From: Paraescarpia echinospica
Lineage: Eukaryota; Annelida; Polychaeta; Sabellida; Siboglinidae
NCBI GenBank assembly: GCA_020002185.1
Contig: CM034533.1
Span: forward strand, 55,235,486 to 55,299,485
Reading direction: 5' to 3'
DNA: 64,000 nt
Shown: positions 48,827 to 60,091 of the stretch, in pieces
Layout: every line of letters begins with the position of its first letter
How positions within the stretch are numbered: position 1 is the stretch's first letter
The notes under the pieces: generated by a model
Told to the model about the DNA's origin: nothing
The model's database searches: none
What the model saw: only the letters and a program-made list of their open reading frames with translations
Program-made: the position numbers and the translations under genes

Positions 48827-48982
48827 ACTGCACACAATGGATGGCTTTCAGCTGAACTCTGCGGAGGAGATGAAGTCAGGGGACGCGTATGTCGCCGTCG
48901 GTCGAGAAATCAGATTCTTTCGCAAGTTGAAATACGGGGTTGACAGACCAGTGTTTAACAACTCCCCGAAGCGACAACCCAG
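48827..48982 (+). CDS. DCDC2: DCDC2-like exon 5 (DCX2, second half)
   Basis: 156 bp from acceptor GTTGTGTCTGTTGCAG to a GTACGT donor. The first A completes Lys, followed by LHTMDGFQLNSAEEMKSGDA, YVAVGREIRFFRKLKYG and then FNNSPKRQP. The YVAVG...F-x-K-L segment is the closing strand of a DCX domain and matches FYVAVGRDKFKKL of DCDC2. Ends in phase 2. Confidence 0.93.
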
Positions 48983-49715
48983 GTACGTACGGCAAAGACT
49001 TACCTGGCAATTGACGGGAGAGATGGCATTGATGATGGTGATGGTTCTTATTTTCTGTGATGATGATTATGGTGATGGTAGTGATGGTTTACTAATGACT
49101 GACTTTGATAAGAGGGTGGTTAACCCAATATTTGAAAGCATGTTTAAATATATTTTATAACTGTGCCAATAATGTCTCTAACAACCGGCATATATGTGCT
49201 CCATATCAAAGAGCAACTCCAGGAAATTGCAATATAGTTTCGAGTCCGACATTTCACGTGAACCAGTGGCAGTGCATTGTCTGATAATTAATTACAACTA
49301 CTTCCCAAATATGTATGTAATATCGAAACTAAAATCACTGATTCTAGAATGGCAGTGAGATGATTGGATTATGGGCTCAGCTTAACTTCAGCATTTCTAC
49401 GATGCAGTGTGCAAGGAGGTTCGCAGGCTATTGTAATCAACTGTGTCTGTGGCACGTGAATGCCATGATGACTGTTTGTATTCCAACACCCTAGGTTTGG
49501 ACACCCTAAAAATCTATAAAATTATTTATTTTGTGTACCCGATCTTTTCGGACACCTCAGGAATAAAAATTGTCTTTGTTCTTACGTAATCGGACAATTA
49601 TTAGGGACCTTCTGTCAGATATAACTTCTCACTGATGACATTGCAAACCTCAAAATTAAAAGCATGGGTAGTCAAATGAGTCGCAATGTTAAGACTCGAT
49701 CGTGTTCATAAATAT

Positions 49716-49780
49716 TAGGTGTCCAAATATCTAGGTGTCCAAGTATCTAGGTGTCCAAATATCTAGGTGTCCAAATACAT
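49716..49780. repeat. 16-bp tandem repeat, 4 copies
   Basis: Four units of AGGTGTCCAAATATCT with one A/G variant, in intron 5. Confidence 0.9.
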
Positions 49781-49811
49781 ACAGTCATTACAACATTTGC
49801 TATCTACTGAA

Positions 49812-50095
49812 TAGAGAGTGCTGAGGCATAGAGCATCAAACTCAACTGAGAGAACCCGGGTTCGAATCCTGTGCTGCCATGTTGAACCTTGGGCAGGTTC
49901 GTTCACTCTACAATGCTCCAGTTCACTCAGATATATGAATGAGTACCTGGCTATAGACAGTGGTTGATATTTCTGTACGAATAGTCTACGCGCATTTATT
50001 GCAGCATGGCAGGATCAGGTCTGCCAGGGAGTAAAATGTAACGCTTTGAGCAGTCCTGAGGACTGGATTCTGTGCTGTATAAGAACTTACCTTTT
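49812..50095 (+). mobile_element. tRNA-headed SINE, family A, copy 3
   Basis: GAGAACCCGGGTTCGAATCC (B-box), ATGAATGAGTACCTGGCTAT, GTACGAATAG, GAGCAGTCCTGAGGACTGGA and the tail TGTATAAGAACTTACCTTTT. It ends only 36 bp before exon 6, so its 3' end borders the acceptor region. Confidence 0.88.
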
Positions 50096-50131
50096 AATAA
50101 AAAACAGCTCATCTGGTTCCGTCTGTTTCAG

Positions 50132-50326
50132 CTCAAGGAACCGCCTGCCGCCCCTGCACCGCCGGAAGATGTACCGTTCCCGTGTGAACAGCAACCAGAC
50201 GAATACAACGGCGTCACAGAGTCACAACACGGGTCTCGACTCTGTCACATCTCCTGGGTCGTCAGAAAAGAGCCACAATCGTTCCTCCATTGCCCGCAAC
50301 GAGAGAGTTCCAAGGGCACCCCATCG
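50132..50326 (+). CDS. DCDC2: DCDC2-like exon 6 (basic Ser/Asn-rich tail)
   Basis: 195 bp from acceptor TTCCGTCTGTTTCAG to a GTGAGT donor. In phase with exon 5 it encodes SSRNRLPPLHRRKMYRSRVN, then TTASQSHNTGLDSVTSPGSS and RNERVPRAPHR. This is a low-complexity basic segment in the place where DCDC2 has SSLPPIVGSRKSKG. An overlapping frame is also open, but only this one keeps phase with exons 5 and 7. Ends in phase 2. Confidence 0.8.
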
Positions 50327-50610
50327 GTGAGTCATCTTGTAGCTCGGGAAGCGAATCACACTTGAAATTAATCTGTTTATGTTTCCGCAGGCCCTGTTTT
50401 GTGAACTAATTATCTAGAAAACGTAATATTTATGGCATTGTATTAATATTTGTAACGAGGAAATAATTTGGTTTCTTATAAAATGTTGTTAATTGGTACA
50501 ACTTACATAATATTATATTGAAATTATATTATAAATATTTTAATAACATGATTGAAATATGTGTATTTAGTCTGAAAGGATCTATATATTAATACACTAC
50601 CGTTGAAGTT

Positions 50611-50660
50611 TGTCTTCTCTCAGATGTAGAGGTCCATTCATCTCTTTCTGTATTCGTACG
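50611..50660 (-). repeat. Solitary diverged 55-bp satellite unit
   Basis: On the minus strand GAATACAGAAAGAGATGAAT, GGACCTCTAC and TGAGAGAAGAC match the 55-bp unit with about 25% change. Located in intron 6. Confidence 0.65.
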
Positions 50661-51252
50661 GTTCCTTGAAACATTACTCTCTTATCTACCGATTGTCTAT
50701 GTGATTGAGAATATTGATTAAGTGTACAACTGCAATTTTTAATGTGCAAGAATACAGATTTTTTTATTATTTATTAAAACATAAAGGTAGTTATTTTAAA
50801 GTTTTTTGTTTTCTCAGTGATCTATCAGTCATTCTCCAAGTGGCACCATGATTTGTGTCCCCACAGGTGGGTGTAAGCTGGTCTATGTTGTATATAATAT
50901 AGATTCTATGATCCTTCAAAATAGTGAAGTCGCACTGCGTAATTTGCAAGATGTGGAAATATTAAAAGAGTTAAAGCAAATCTATTATATTTTTAGTCTT
51001 GCCCTAAATGAAAGGGTGGCAGTTTGCTCTTCCTCCAGGTACAAGTGCATGTGAGCACCTGATGTCAATCTTATCAAAGTACCTTTATCGTAACTGTCAA
51101 CCTAACGCTAAACCTAAACAATTTTTGCACATGAGACCAACCATAAAAGGGCATTTGTATGTATTTGGAGGGGTAGCAGGAAGCTCCCTCCGAATGAATG
51201 GCTGCTACGTGTACATCTGCTGTGCTCACGGGATCCTCCCTTTCTCTCCCAG

Positions 51253-51350
51253 TGCCAGTCCCAAGAAGGAAGAAGACACAGTCTTCCCCCCAAAGCCGAT
51301 CAAACACCGGCGATCCGACAAGAAACAAGAGCGTGTCGACTATGACAAAG
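51253..51350 (+). CDS. DCDC2: DCDC2-like exon 7 (Lys-rich tail)
   Basis: 98 bp from a strong acceptor CTCCCTTTCTCTCCCAG to donor GTAATG. It encodes ASPKKEEDTVFPPKPIKHRR and SDKKQERVDYDK, a basic segment in the place of the KRKGKKEDVN region of DCDC2. Starts by completing an Arg codon and ends in phase 1. The donor is weaker than the others. Confidence 0.8.
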
Positions 51351-51826
51351 GTAATGTTTTCTGTGTGAAACACGTCACATGACAGCTCAATACATGTCAT
51401 CAAGCTAGCATAACGCATCTACGTTATATCGTAGGCACGATTGTTATGCTTCTGCTCCTACAGACTTGGGTGCTAAACTTTCATGGGTTCACATGCAACC
51501 CCAGGATAAATGAATAGGATTTTTAAGATTTACCCAGTTATCACCTTTTCTATGATCAGTCAAATTTTTTTTTTCAAAGATATATAAACCTTCCCCTATT
51601 GATCAGTGGAGAGTTTACATAGCTTGGAACAATTAGAAAAAGTTGCAAAAATAGTTTGACTCTGCATGCAAAAGTTTACATTCTTAATAAACTGTTTGCA
51701 TGTACCCCCTGGTATTATTTAAACTAAACTGTTTTCATATATGCAAGGTTTGAAATCAATGAATCAGATTCCTAATAGTAATAATAATAATAAATATTCC
51801 TTATTCATGATAAATCTGATAAAATA

Positions 51827-52320
51827 TACCGTATTATCCCCAATAGACGTGCACTGAGCGAGTGCAAGGGCTTTAGTGCGCGTCTATTCATTTATCATAA
51901 GACATACTTGACACAAGCTGCAAGTGGTGGATGAAAGCACAAATGGCATACATGTCACGCATGTGCAACTCTAAGATAGGCAATAGCAGCAAAGACAGAA
52001 TCAGCACATCTACCAAAATATCTAACATTTGGTCAACAGATGATGGTACTTGACACGCCACTCGCGACAGACAGATGATGGTACTTGACACGCCACTCGC
52101 GACAGACAGATGATGGTACTTGACACGCCACTCGCGACAGACAGCTACTGACACCAAGGCTTGCGGTTTTATAACTACGGAGTTTGGAAAAACGCTAGAT
52201 CGATACATTGAGCAGTGCTAAACTGACAACCATCACACTAGCCAGAAGACATCACTGGGCATTGCAGGATGACTTCTAGCGTTTATTAGGCAGTGCACGT
52301 CTATAGGGGATAATACGGTA
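51827..52320. mobile_element. 494-bp TIR element (TA target)
   Basis: TACCGTATTATCCCCAATAG at the left and CTATAGGGGATAATACGGTA at the right are inverted copies; with the adjoining ACGTGCACT the TIR is about 28 bp with one indel. TA flanks both ends. The interior carries a 35-bp triplet (52034-52144) and no transposase frame. Confidence 0.85.
52034..52144. repeat. 35-bp tandem repeat, 3 copies, inside the TIR element
   Basis: Three near-perfect units of ACAGATGATGGTACTTGACA plus CGCCACTCGCGACAG, 35 bp each. Confidence 0.95.
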
Positions 52321-52732
52321 TATTTAATCATCATAAGAGTTGTGAGCTTAAAACATAAATTAATATACAGTTAAAATGTTATACTATTGCTAAAAAATAA
52401 ATAATTACATGAAGGAATATATTGTATAATGCAGTAAAGATATATTAAAAATAAAAGTGTAATCATTAAATTAAAACTGCACAAAGAATACTGGTAAAAT
52501 ACACAAATGTAGCATCATTAAATAACCTAACAAAACCTGTAAAAATGTTAATTCAGTCAATCAAGAAGAGGAACTTCTAAATATAAAATAATGAGTAAGT
52601 AAGTATAAATGTAGCTGCTTTGGTATGACACAAAATAGTGGAGAAAATTAATGCAGATTTGTTTTTAAAAACCCAGACAAAAACGACTTGTTGGAGACCA
52701 CACCTTGACGCCATGTGCCCCTTTACTTGCAG

Positions 52733-52848
52733 ACGAAGGGGGAGTATTTAGGGCCAAGAGCCACCAGGAGGAAGCGATGGAGGTGGAGGAAACAAAGGAC
52801 ACAAAGGTTGATCGTCCAATTGATCAAGTAGAGGCTGAAGAGGTCAAG
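52733..52848 (+). CDS. DCDC2: DCDC2-like exon 8 (acidic DCDC2 block)
   Basis: 116 bp from acceptor CCCCTTTACTTGCAG to GTCAGT donor. It encodes DEGGVFRAKSHQEEAMEVEE and then DTKVDRPIDQVEAEEVK. This corresponds to the SDEGIFKAG...VEVPVDQ...E block of vertebrate DCDC2 and is the best tail evidence for DCDC2 identity rather than another doublecortin paralogue. Starts by completing Asp and ends in phase 0. Confidence 0.88.
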
Positions 52849-53255
52849 GTCAGTGACTTTGACCTTGGTTGTGTTAATGGACTGATGGGATAACATTTTG
52901 AACAAAGATATGTTTTCTGTTATGACTGTAGTTTATCTAATTATCGCAGTGTATTTGTCATTTAATTGTGTGTATTAATTAGTTATCTGTAAACATGTCA
53001 AGTTAGCATGTTCATTGAATTGGCAAAAGAATAATGCTTTTAAATGTCAGTTAATTTAACTAAAGTTGATAGGGTAGATAAACGTAGGAAGGTGCACATT
53101 GTTTAGATACATTTGTATAATGTGCATTCTCTCTATGAAATGGTGTTCTTATGTTTTATTTTAATAGTTCCTTTTTAATAAAAAGCAGTGGTTATGCTTC
53201 ATATGGTTAATACATAGTCCACCCATATGTGATAATTCAAGGAATTAGCAGTTGT

Positions 53256-53575
53256 GTCTGCCACTTCTAGGAATATGTGCTTCTGACTGTCACTTCTAGA
53301 AATGTGTGGTTAATATTGGTTATATTAGCCACTTCTAGGTATTGTGGTAATATCTGCCAATTCTAGGAATGTGTAGCTATATCTGCCAATTCTAGGAATG
53401 TGTATCTATATCTGCCAATTCTAGGAATGTGTAGCTATATCTGCCAAATCTAGGAATGTGTAGCTATATCTGCCAATTCTAGGAATGTGTAGCTATATCT
53501 GCCAATTCTAGGAATGTGTAGCTATATCTGCCAATTCTAGGAATGTTTTGGTTATGTCCACCATTTCTAGGAATG
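53256..53575. repeat. 29-bp minisatellite, about 7 clean and 3 decayed copies
   Basis: The unit is GCTATATCTGCCAATTCTAG plus GAATGTGTA, 29 bp. Clean copies lie at 53350-53548, with decayed ones on both sides. It ends about 45 bp before exon 9. Confidence 0.93.
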
Positions 53576-53620
53576 AGTGCGTCGTGTGACAGTGATGACA
53601 TTTCTCTTCCCTTTCACCAG

Positions 53621-53758
53621 GACGAGGAAATTGAAAGCGAGCATCCGAAGAAGTCTGAGAGGAAACCGAGCCAGCCGCGGAAGTCGGCGTCTGAGCCTCA
53701 GTCTGATAAGAAAGAAAGCGAGAAGAAGGAATCGCAGGAAACGGCCAGCCAGGACGAG
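53621..53758 (+). CDS. DCDC2: DCDC2-like exon 9 (charged Lys/Glu/Ser segment)
   Basis: 138 bp (46 codons) from acceptor TCTTCCCTTTCACCAG to GTGCGT donor, phase 0 to phase 0. It encodes DEEIESEHPKKSERKPSQPR, then KKESEKKESQETASQDE, a disordered charged stretch. The frame continues open into the intron for about 50 codons, but the donor and the phase of exon 10 favour splicing here. Confidence 0.78.
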
Positions 53759-54885
53759 GTGCGTTATCTCCACAGTTGTGTTGCTTCATCTTCAGGGGGC
53801 AGCACTTGCAAGGGGCAGAACCAGCTTTCGGAAAAGGAGGGTCCATTTGTTTGTCCTTTGCGATTATGGATGATTAGTGTCCCGGTACTACCCATTGGAA
53901 TTTGTTAAGAAAAAACGACTTGAAATGGTGCAATTTGTTGACACTCTTAATCTTAACGTATTTAAGATGTAAATGTAATCGACACAAAATGACCTTATCA
54001 AAAGACCACCGTCATTGTGCCACGAGGGCCCATTTGGTATTTAGGAAAACCTTGTGGGTCCATGAGATGCCATTTGGTGGCCAGACTCATGGATATGCCT
54101 CTGTCATGTTTGCGGTGTCACTGGAATAGCCGTGTATATGCAAAGCAATTACTGCCCATGCCCTTTCTACTCACATAGTTGTCACTGTTTGTCATGTTTA
54201 CATGACAACCACGTACATCATAACATGCATTCACTGCATCTTACAGAACTAACATGTCGTCTACAGATGTTGCTAATATGTCAGTGCATACTAAACATTT
54301 TACACGTAGCCCATAATTCTTTGCGCACTGGTGTGGTTCACGTGTGCTGTGGAAGGCGATTGGCATGAATACACGCGATCGGTGTGAAAATGCATGGTTT
54401 GTGTGGAAATGCATGATTGGTGTGAAAATAAATTATCACTGTGACAATTCACAATTGATAGTAAATAAGCCAGCCAACCTGTAACTTTACATTTTTACAG
54501 CTTCTTTTATAATAGCAGGAAGCTAGATCAACCACATATAGGATGAAAAAGGTGTGGGTGGATGCCACCATTGATTTTGAAACTGAAGGTCTTTTTAATA
54601 AAGGTCACAAACTTGTCTGGGACTAATACATTTTTTGAGCACAAAACTTTGCACAAAACCAGTTTTTATGATTTGCAGATCTATTGTATTACCAGGTGTT
54701 GAATAGTTATTCTCATATAAATGTACAGAATAATTCAACACAAAATGTGTTTACTTATTTGCACACCTAATCCTTCTATGAAGCATATTTTTAGAATCCT
54801 ATAAATGCAATATATACATACTAATATATTAATTTACATATATTGGTGATGAACACGAAGTGAAAAACAAAGAACTTGCCCAAGA

Positions 54886-54957
54886 AACATGGTGGCAGTA
54901 GCCAATTTCCGAATGTGGTCTACATACGTGGACGTTATGGAGATCATGGTAGAAGTG
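54886..54957 (+). pseudogene. Fragment of multicopy unknown protein, 5' piece
   Basis: AVANFRMWSTYVDVMEIMVE parallels NPNIRMLSTYMDIMEIMMEA encoded on the minus strand at about 58.6 kb. The matching sequence resumes at 56126 after a SINE and about 0.9 kb of unassigned sequence. Confidence 0.6.
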
Positions 54958-55200
54958 GGGCGCAGTGGTCGAGTGGTTAGCTTAGAGTGCTGGACTGTCG
55001 TTTGGAAGAACCGGGGTTTGAGTCCTGGTGTCGCCGGGCGGTGGTTCGGTACTAGTTCGGCCGCTGTGTTGAAATTTGGGCAATTTCGTTCACCCTACGT
55101 TGCCTGTGTCTTGGAAGAGACACTACAAGCTGTTGATTGGTCTCTTCTATCTGGTGTCTACGCTAGGGGAAGTAAAGGATGCCGCTCAGGGAAATAGACA
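54958..55200 (+). mobile_element. tRNA-headed SINE, family B, copy 2
   Basis: A-box-like GCAGTGGTCGAGTGGTTAGC and B-box-like GGGTTTGAGTCCTGG are followed by GAAATTTGGGCAATTTCGTT, TTGCCTGTGTCTTGG and CTACGCTAGGGGAAGT. It appears to have inserted into the unknown multicopy sequence at 54886. Confidence 0.75.
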
Positions 55201-56125
55201 AAACATGTCTTAGATGCACTGAGCGGAGGTCTCATTCTCAAAGAACTATACGACAGGATCACCAACAAAATGATGGTTGTACAATGGACAGGGATGAGAG
55301 AGTTCCGCGGAAATGCAGATTTCCTCGTTTTGGGAATCCAATTGGGTCATTCCTGTAATTCATCCAGATCCGAGGAGAAATGTGGGAGGATGTTTATATG
55401 GGGGGTTGCAAAGCTGAGTAAAAATCAAAAAGTTGGGCGTAAACCTTTGTACTTGTCTCAAACGAAGGACAATCGAGGATTTTCTACTAAAAACATGGAT
55501 CAACCAGGCGTCGCGTTTTGTGTGTTTTGTAATGACACGGAAGTACAGTAGGCATAATTTTGTGTCAATAAGGACCACGTTCTTACTGATAAACACTGTA
55601 CAGCGACACGTTTGCGGCGGACGAACACCACTATTTCTAGTGCCTTCAGATCGCCTACTTCAACAGTTACATCCAAGCACTATGGCGCGGAACCAGGCCC
55701 GAATCACCCTTGTTTCAGATACCTGTACGGCATCTTGTTATTGCCAGTTACCCAACTAATTTAATTAATAACAAGTGAAATATTTCTTTACAAGAGTTGT
55801 TCCAACTTCATTGAATAATTTAAAAAGAATGCCAAAGCTTTTGAGATACTAATAATTATGATGTTTATCTATATAGACAATTAATAGCTTGACAGTACCA
55901 AACATGAAAATAATCTCAGATGTTACTCCTTACCGTGTTAGAATGGCTTTAACCCTAACACATTAAAATACAGCTTACTGCGCCCTCCACCACGAACCCC
56001 AGCTAGAAAGCACTTGCAGTGCTCATACCGTGTTCCACTCGTACCTTGCTCCGCTTGATCTCATAAATTTTCAGCGGTTTTGATGAAATGTTGCTTTCAT
56101 CTCATAATAATGGAAGAAGAAGTCT

Positions 56126-56520
56126 TCATGGCGTAGAGGGATGGCAACTTGTCTCTCGATACAGAAACCTTACCTGCCCTGTTGTCATGGCTAACCATCT
56201 ACGACCACACAAACTATGCACGTTGGAGACACGGAGCCTGCAGACATGAAACTCCCTGAGAAGGCAGTGCCAAAGGGTCATCCAGTGTTCACTGAAGGGA
56301 ACTTTGTTGTGAAGAAAACCAAAAAATGCATCAGCCAAGTTCCTGCTGATCGTGCAATTGAACGGATGCAGCACAGTTTACAAGAGTTGACATGTTCCGA
56401 GTAGACACTGTCTTGGTTGAAAGAGAATATGGAGACAACAACTCGAGTAATGACACACCTCTGGTATATCATTGGCAACCAAAGACTACAGAATGACATG
56501 GTTGGTGATCTCCTAACATG
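56126..56520 (+). pseudogene. Fragment of multicopy unknown protein, inverted partner of 57.89-58.68 kb
   Basis: Across three frames it encodes LSWLTIYDHTNYAR, then MKLPEKAVPKGHPVFTEGNF, VVKKTKKCISQVPADRAIE and a stretch around the word CTCTGGTATATCATTGGCAA. The same order occurs on the minus strand at 58680-57890. From memory, LPWLTIYDHTNYARW-like proteins are highly repeated in marine invertebrate genomes, which suggests mobile-element origin. I do not know their function. Confidence 0.6.
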
Positions 56521-56780
56521 TTAAGACTACGTCTGTCCAGAACAGGTTTATCTGTCATCACTTACCCAGCCTGTGTAGTTAACAGGTGAATGCCTGTGTT
56601 ATGTATAAATTAATGTCTGGCATAATGTAGCACAAAAGCATGTTTTTTACTAAATGTACTTGTTTAATTTGAACTCATATTGAGCACTTTGCCTGTCATT
56701 CTGAAATTCCAGTATTCAACTTTCTTGCGATGTGTCTACCAAACTGGTTACTGCAGAAGAGAGAATAGAGTCTCTTATAT

Positions 56781-57063
56781 CATCATCATCATCATTGTGC
56801 AGCCGTAGTGTCCCGTGGTTGGGCGAAAGCCTCAGCATGTCGATTTCAGATCTGCCTGTCTTGCACTATCCTCTGCCAGATACTGCCCTTCCAGTACTCG
56901 TCTAGTTCGTCTCTCCACCGTCTCGCCTGTCTTCCTCTAGATCGTTTCCCTTCGTAAGGTCTCCAGGTTGTGATACACGATCTCCATCGGTTATCTCGTA
57001 GTCTGCTGATGTGCCCTGCCCAGGTCCACTTCTGTCTTCTGATTTCTTCTGTCACGTCTGATG
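56781..57063 (-). mobile_element. 5'-truncated RTE-type LINE
   Basis: The minus strand encodes TEEIRRQKWTWAGHISRLRD, NRWRSCITTWRPYEGKRSRG and RQARRWRDELDEYWK...RIVQDR, the typical end of RTE-type ORF2. It ends in a (ATG)n tail at 56781-56795. TCTTATAT occurs immediately outside both ends (56773-56780 and 57064-57071), a likely target-site duplication. Insertion is in intron 9, opposite to the host gene. Confidence 0.85.
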
Positions 57064-57889
57064 TCTTATATACATCAGTGTATATGAGTCTGTTTATCAG
57101 GTGGCTTGCACCAGGTTTAAGTGCACTTAATCTTCCTTCTGAAGCACATTAACGGGGCTGTCTTGCACCTTATTTGCCTCCACAGGTTCGACGGCCAGTG
57201 CGATGGAAAGTGAGCTTCTAACAGCCGAAGACTGACGGAAGCAGCATGCTATCTCCTACATGAAGCACCAACCGATTCAGACAAACCACTGCGTCTCATG
57301 ATGCCCCCAGGAAGCAAAGGTTGTAAACCATTGCACATCAATACTGAACAACCATGTCCGCCAAGCAGAATGTATGGAACACTACCAAAGCTGACAGAAT
57401 GCAGTCACAGAGATTGCTCAATGGTGTCACTACGGCTAGAACAGTGGAAATGGCAAAGGAATCAGGTTCCTGGAAACAGTCTGGATACGGTTACAGTGTA
57501 TTCCACATATCGTGAGCTGGTGACTTGCGGATGCAAATCAATGTACAGGACAAATTGATGGATGAACGTGTTTCAGGAAGAACATTAGGTGCACTTTTGG
57601 CTACGGATGTGATAATCTGTGAGCCCACATGCCAAATAGACTAGAGATGTTTATAAGGCACTCTGTTTCTGTATCTGTATTGTCCAGTTGGACGGACAAA
57701 TCAAACGGATGCATAATTAATACATGATGGAACCACAGAGTGATGGAAAAATGCTCAATATGAATTAAAATTAAACAGTTATGTTTCATGAAAAGTATTT
57801 TTTGTATTACACAATGACATACTTCTAGATGCATGATATAAATATTTTACCAAGGAAATTACAGATGCAGGGTGTGTGACACTAAATAA

Positions 57890-58680
57890 AATGTTATGGA
57901 TAGACCTGGTCTTCTGCCATTAGGAGATCATCGACCATGTCACTTGGTGCAGAGTCTTTGGTTGTCAATGATACCAGAGGTATGTTGTTACTCTGAATCG
58001 GTGTCTCGAAATTCTTCAGCCAAGGCAGTGTCAATTCTGAACACATCAATGCTTGTAAACTGTTTGGGAAGCTTCTTTGATTGGGTCATCAATAGTATAC
58101 TTCATCTGGGATGGAAGACTATCAGTGCATGCAAAAATGGTTTCTTCCTTGTCATCTTTCATATACAAGGGACAGGTCTAGTGTCCTGAGAGATTCATGT
58201 TTGTTATGACCATGTGATTCAAACTGATGAAAACATGCCCCTGGTTGATCGTTTCCTGTAATGCCGATGATGCCATCCTGCATCCTGCATGTTCTGTTTA
58301 TTCATTCAGTTGTTTGATCAGCAGGAATTTGGCTGATGCACCATTCAGTTTTCTTCATAACAAAGTTTCCTTTAATGAATGCTGCATGAAGCTTTGGTGC
58401 TGTCTTCATGGGGAGTTTCATGTATGCTGGATAGATCGATCTCCATCGAGTATAGTTTGTGAGATCGTAGATGGTTAGCCATGGCAACATTGCAAAGAAG
58501 GTTTCTGTGTGGAGAGGCAAGTTGGCATGCCTCTCGGTCCTGAAGGCTTCCATCATGATTTCCATAATGTCCATGTATGTAGACAACATTCGGATGTTGG
58601 GATTGCCAGAGTGCTTGCCAAACTCCTGCGTGAGATTTTGAACATTATTGTTGGCCCACTGCATTGTAGAGTTCTGCAGT
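57890..58680 (-). pseudogene. Multicopy unknown protein, more complete copy
   Basis: The minus strand has a 120-codon frame with MLPWLTIYDLTNYTRWRSIY, MKLPMKTAPKLHAAFIKGNF and VMKKTEWCISQIPADQTTE. Further on, around 58000-57895, another frame reads NNIPLVS and DMVDDLLMAEDQV. Frameshifts separate the parts. It is the inverted relative of 56126-56520. Confidence 0.6.
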
Positions 58681-58775
58681 GATTGGTAGTTCTCTTCTTC
58701 AACAACTTATCCACACTTTTGGCAAGTTTTTGACTTCCACATAATGTTCATGACCAAAGACATTTGCGTGTGCAT

Positions 58776-58781
58776 GCGTGC

Positions 58782-58829
<48 letters not shown>
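58776..58829. repeat. (TG)n microsatellite
   Basis: CGTG repeats followed by about 21 TG units. Confidence 0.97.
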
Positions 58830-58832
<3 letters not shown>

Positions 58833-59035
58833 GGAATGCTTAAGTAGATGTCAGTATATCAAAATAACCTGACACTTTGAACCCAGTTGTCTTTGTGACC
58901 TTCAGAACTACCGTCAAATTCGAGGGTGACACACACTAACACCATTTTTCTTATCCTGTGGATGTTGGATCCAAAATAATGCCATTAAAACATCCTACAG
59001 GATGTTTCCATGTGTGGCTGGTCCAGACAATATAC

Positions 59036-59880
59036 AATTGCTGTAAGAATACATAATTGGTGTGAAGATGCAAGATTGGTGTGAAGATACAACATTTGGC
59101 ATGAAATTACACAGCTGGCTTGAAATTACACAGTTCGTGTGAAAATACACAGTTTGGATTAAATTGGTGTGGAAATACAAGGTCTGTGTGGAAATGCATG
59201 ATTGGTGTGAAACTATATGGTTGCTGTGAAAATGTATGATTGGCATGGAGATACATTGTTGTATAGAGTTGTATAGAAATACACGATTGGTGTGGGAATA
59301 CACGATTGGTGTGGAAATACACGATTGGTGTAGGAATGCATGATTGGTGTGGAAATACACGATTGGTGTGGGAATACACGATTGGTGTGGAAATACACGA
59401 TTGGTGTGGGAATACACGATTGGTGTGGGAATACACGATTGGTGTGGAAATACACGATTGGTGTGGAAATGCACGATTGGTGTGGAAATACATGATTGGT
59501 GTGGGAATACATGATTGGTGTGTAAATACATGATTGGTGTGGAAATACATGATTGGTGTGGAAATACATGATTGGTGTGGAAATACATGATTGGTGTGGG
59601 AATACATGATTGGTGTGGAAATACATGATTGGTGTGGAAATACATGATTGGTGTGGAAATACACGATTGGTGTGGAAATACATGATTGGTGTGGAAATAC
59701 ATGATTGGTGTGGAAATGCATGATTGGTATGGAAATACACGATTGGTGTGGAAATGCATGATTGGTGTGGAAATACAAGATTGGTGTGCAAATACACGAT
59801 TGGTGTGCAAATACACGATTGGTGTGCAAATACACGATTGCTGTGCAAATGCAAGATTGGTGTGCAAATGCACGCATGTG
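59036..59880. repeat. 19-bp minisatellite, about 40 copies
   Basis: The unit is ATGATTGGTGTGGAAATAC, 19 bp, regular from about 59280 to 59865 and decayed before that. 19 x 3 gives 57 bp, so all three minus-strand frames stay open for up to 292 codons; these are artefacts. It ends 55-90 bp before exon 10. Confidence 0.97.
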
Positions 59881-59968
59881 GGTCATCGACCAACACGAAA
59901 AGTGGTTCGTAACATTGTCGGTTGAATGGCTGCAGGGAATGCATGCAATGTTTACTGGCGCTATCAAG

Positions 59969-60091
59969 GAAGTTAAAGCGGCCACATATATCCAGGCAGC
60001 ATATCGCGGCTACAGGACTCATAGCCAGGCAAGAAAGGAGGGAGTCTTTCGGTCAGAGCTTGCCGGTGATGACCACAAGGCGATGTACCAG
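59969..60091 (+). CDS. DCDC2: DCDC2-like exon 10 (IQ motif 1)
   Basis: Encodes EVKAATYIQAAYRGYRTHSQ, ARKEGVFRSELAGDDHKAMY and Q, ending at donor GTCAGG in phase 0. IQAAYRGYRTH follows the calmodulin/light-chain-binding consensus IQxxxRGxxxR except for H in the last place. Two acceptors fit phase 0: CTATCAAG at 59968 (used here, better pyrimidine tract) and GGCTGCAG at 59935, which would add 11 codons. Membership of the doublecortin gene rests on strand, phase and the matching exon 11. Further exons in the 6.2-kb intron 9 cannot be excluded. Confidence 0.72.

Noticed and set aside
53759..53908. Read-through of exon 9 as the C-terminus of the doublecortin protein
   Set aside because: The frame stays open for about 50 codons, but the GTGCGT donor and the phase-0 match with exon 10 favour splicing; kept only as a possible alternative end.
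58995..60022. Three minus-strand frames of 269-292 codons with a PHQSCIS-type repeat
   Set aside because: Translation of the 19-bp minisatellite in every frame, and antisense to the exon with the IQ motif.
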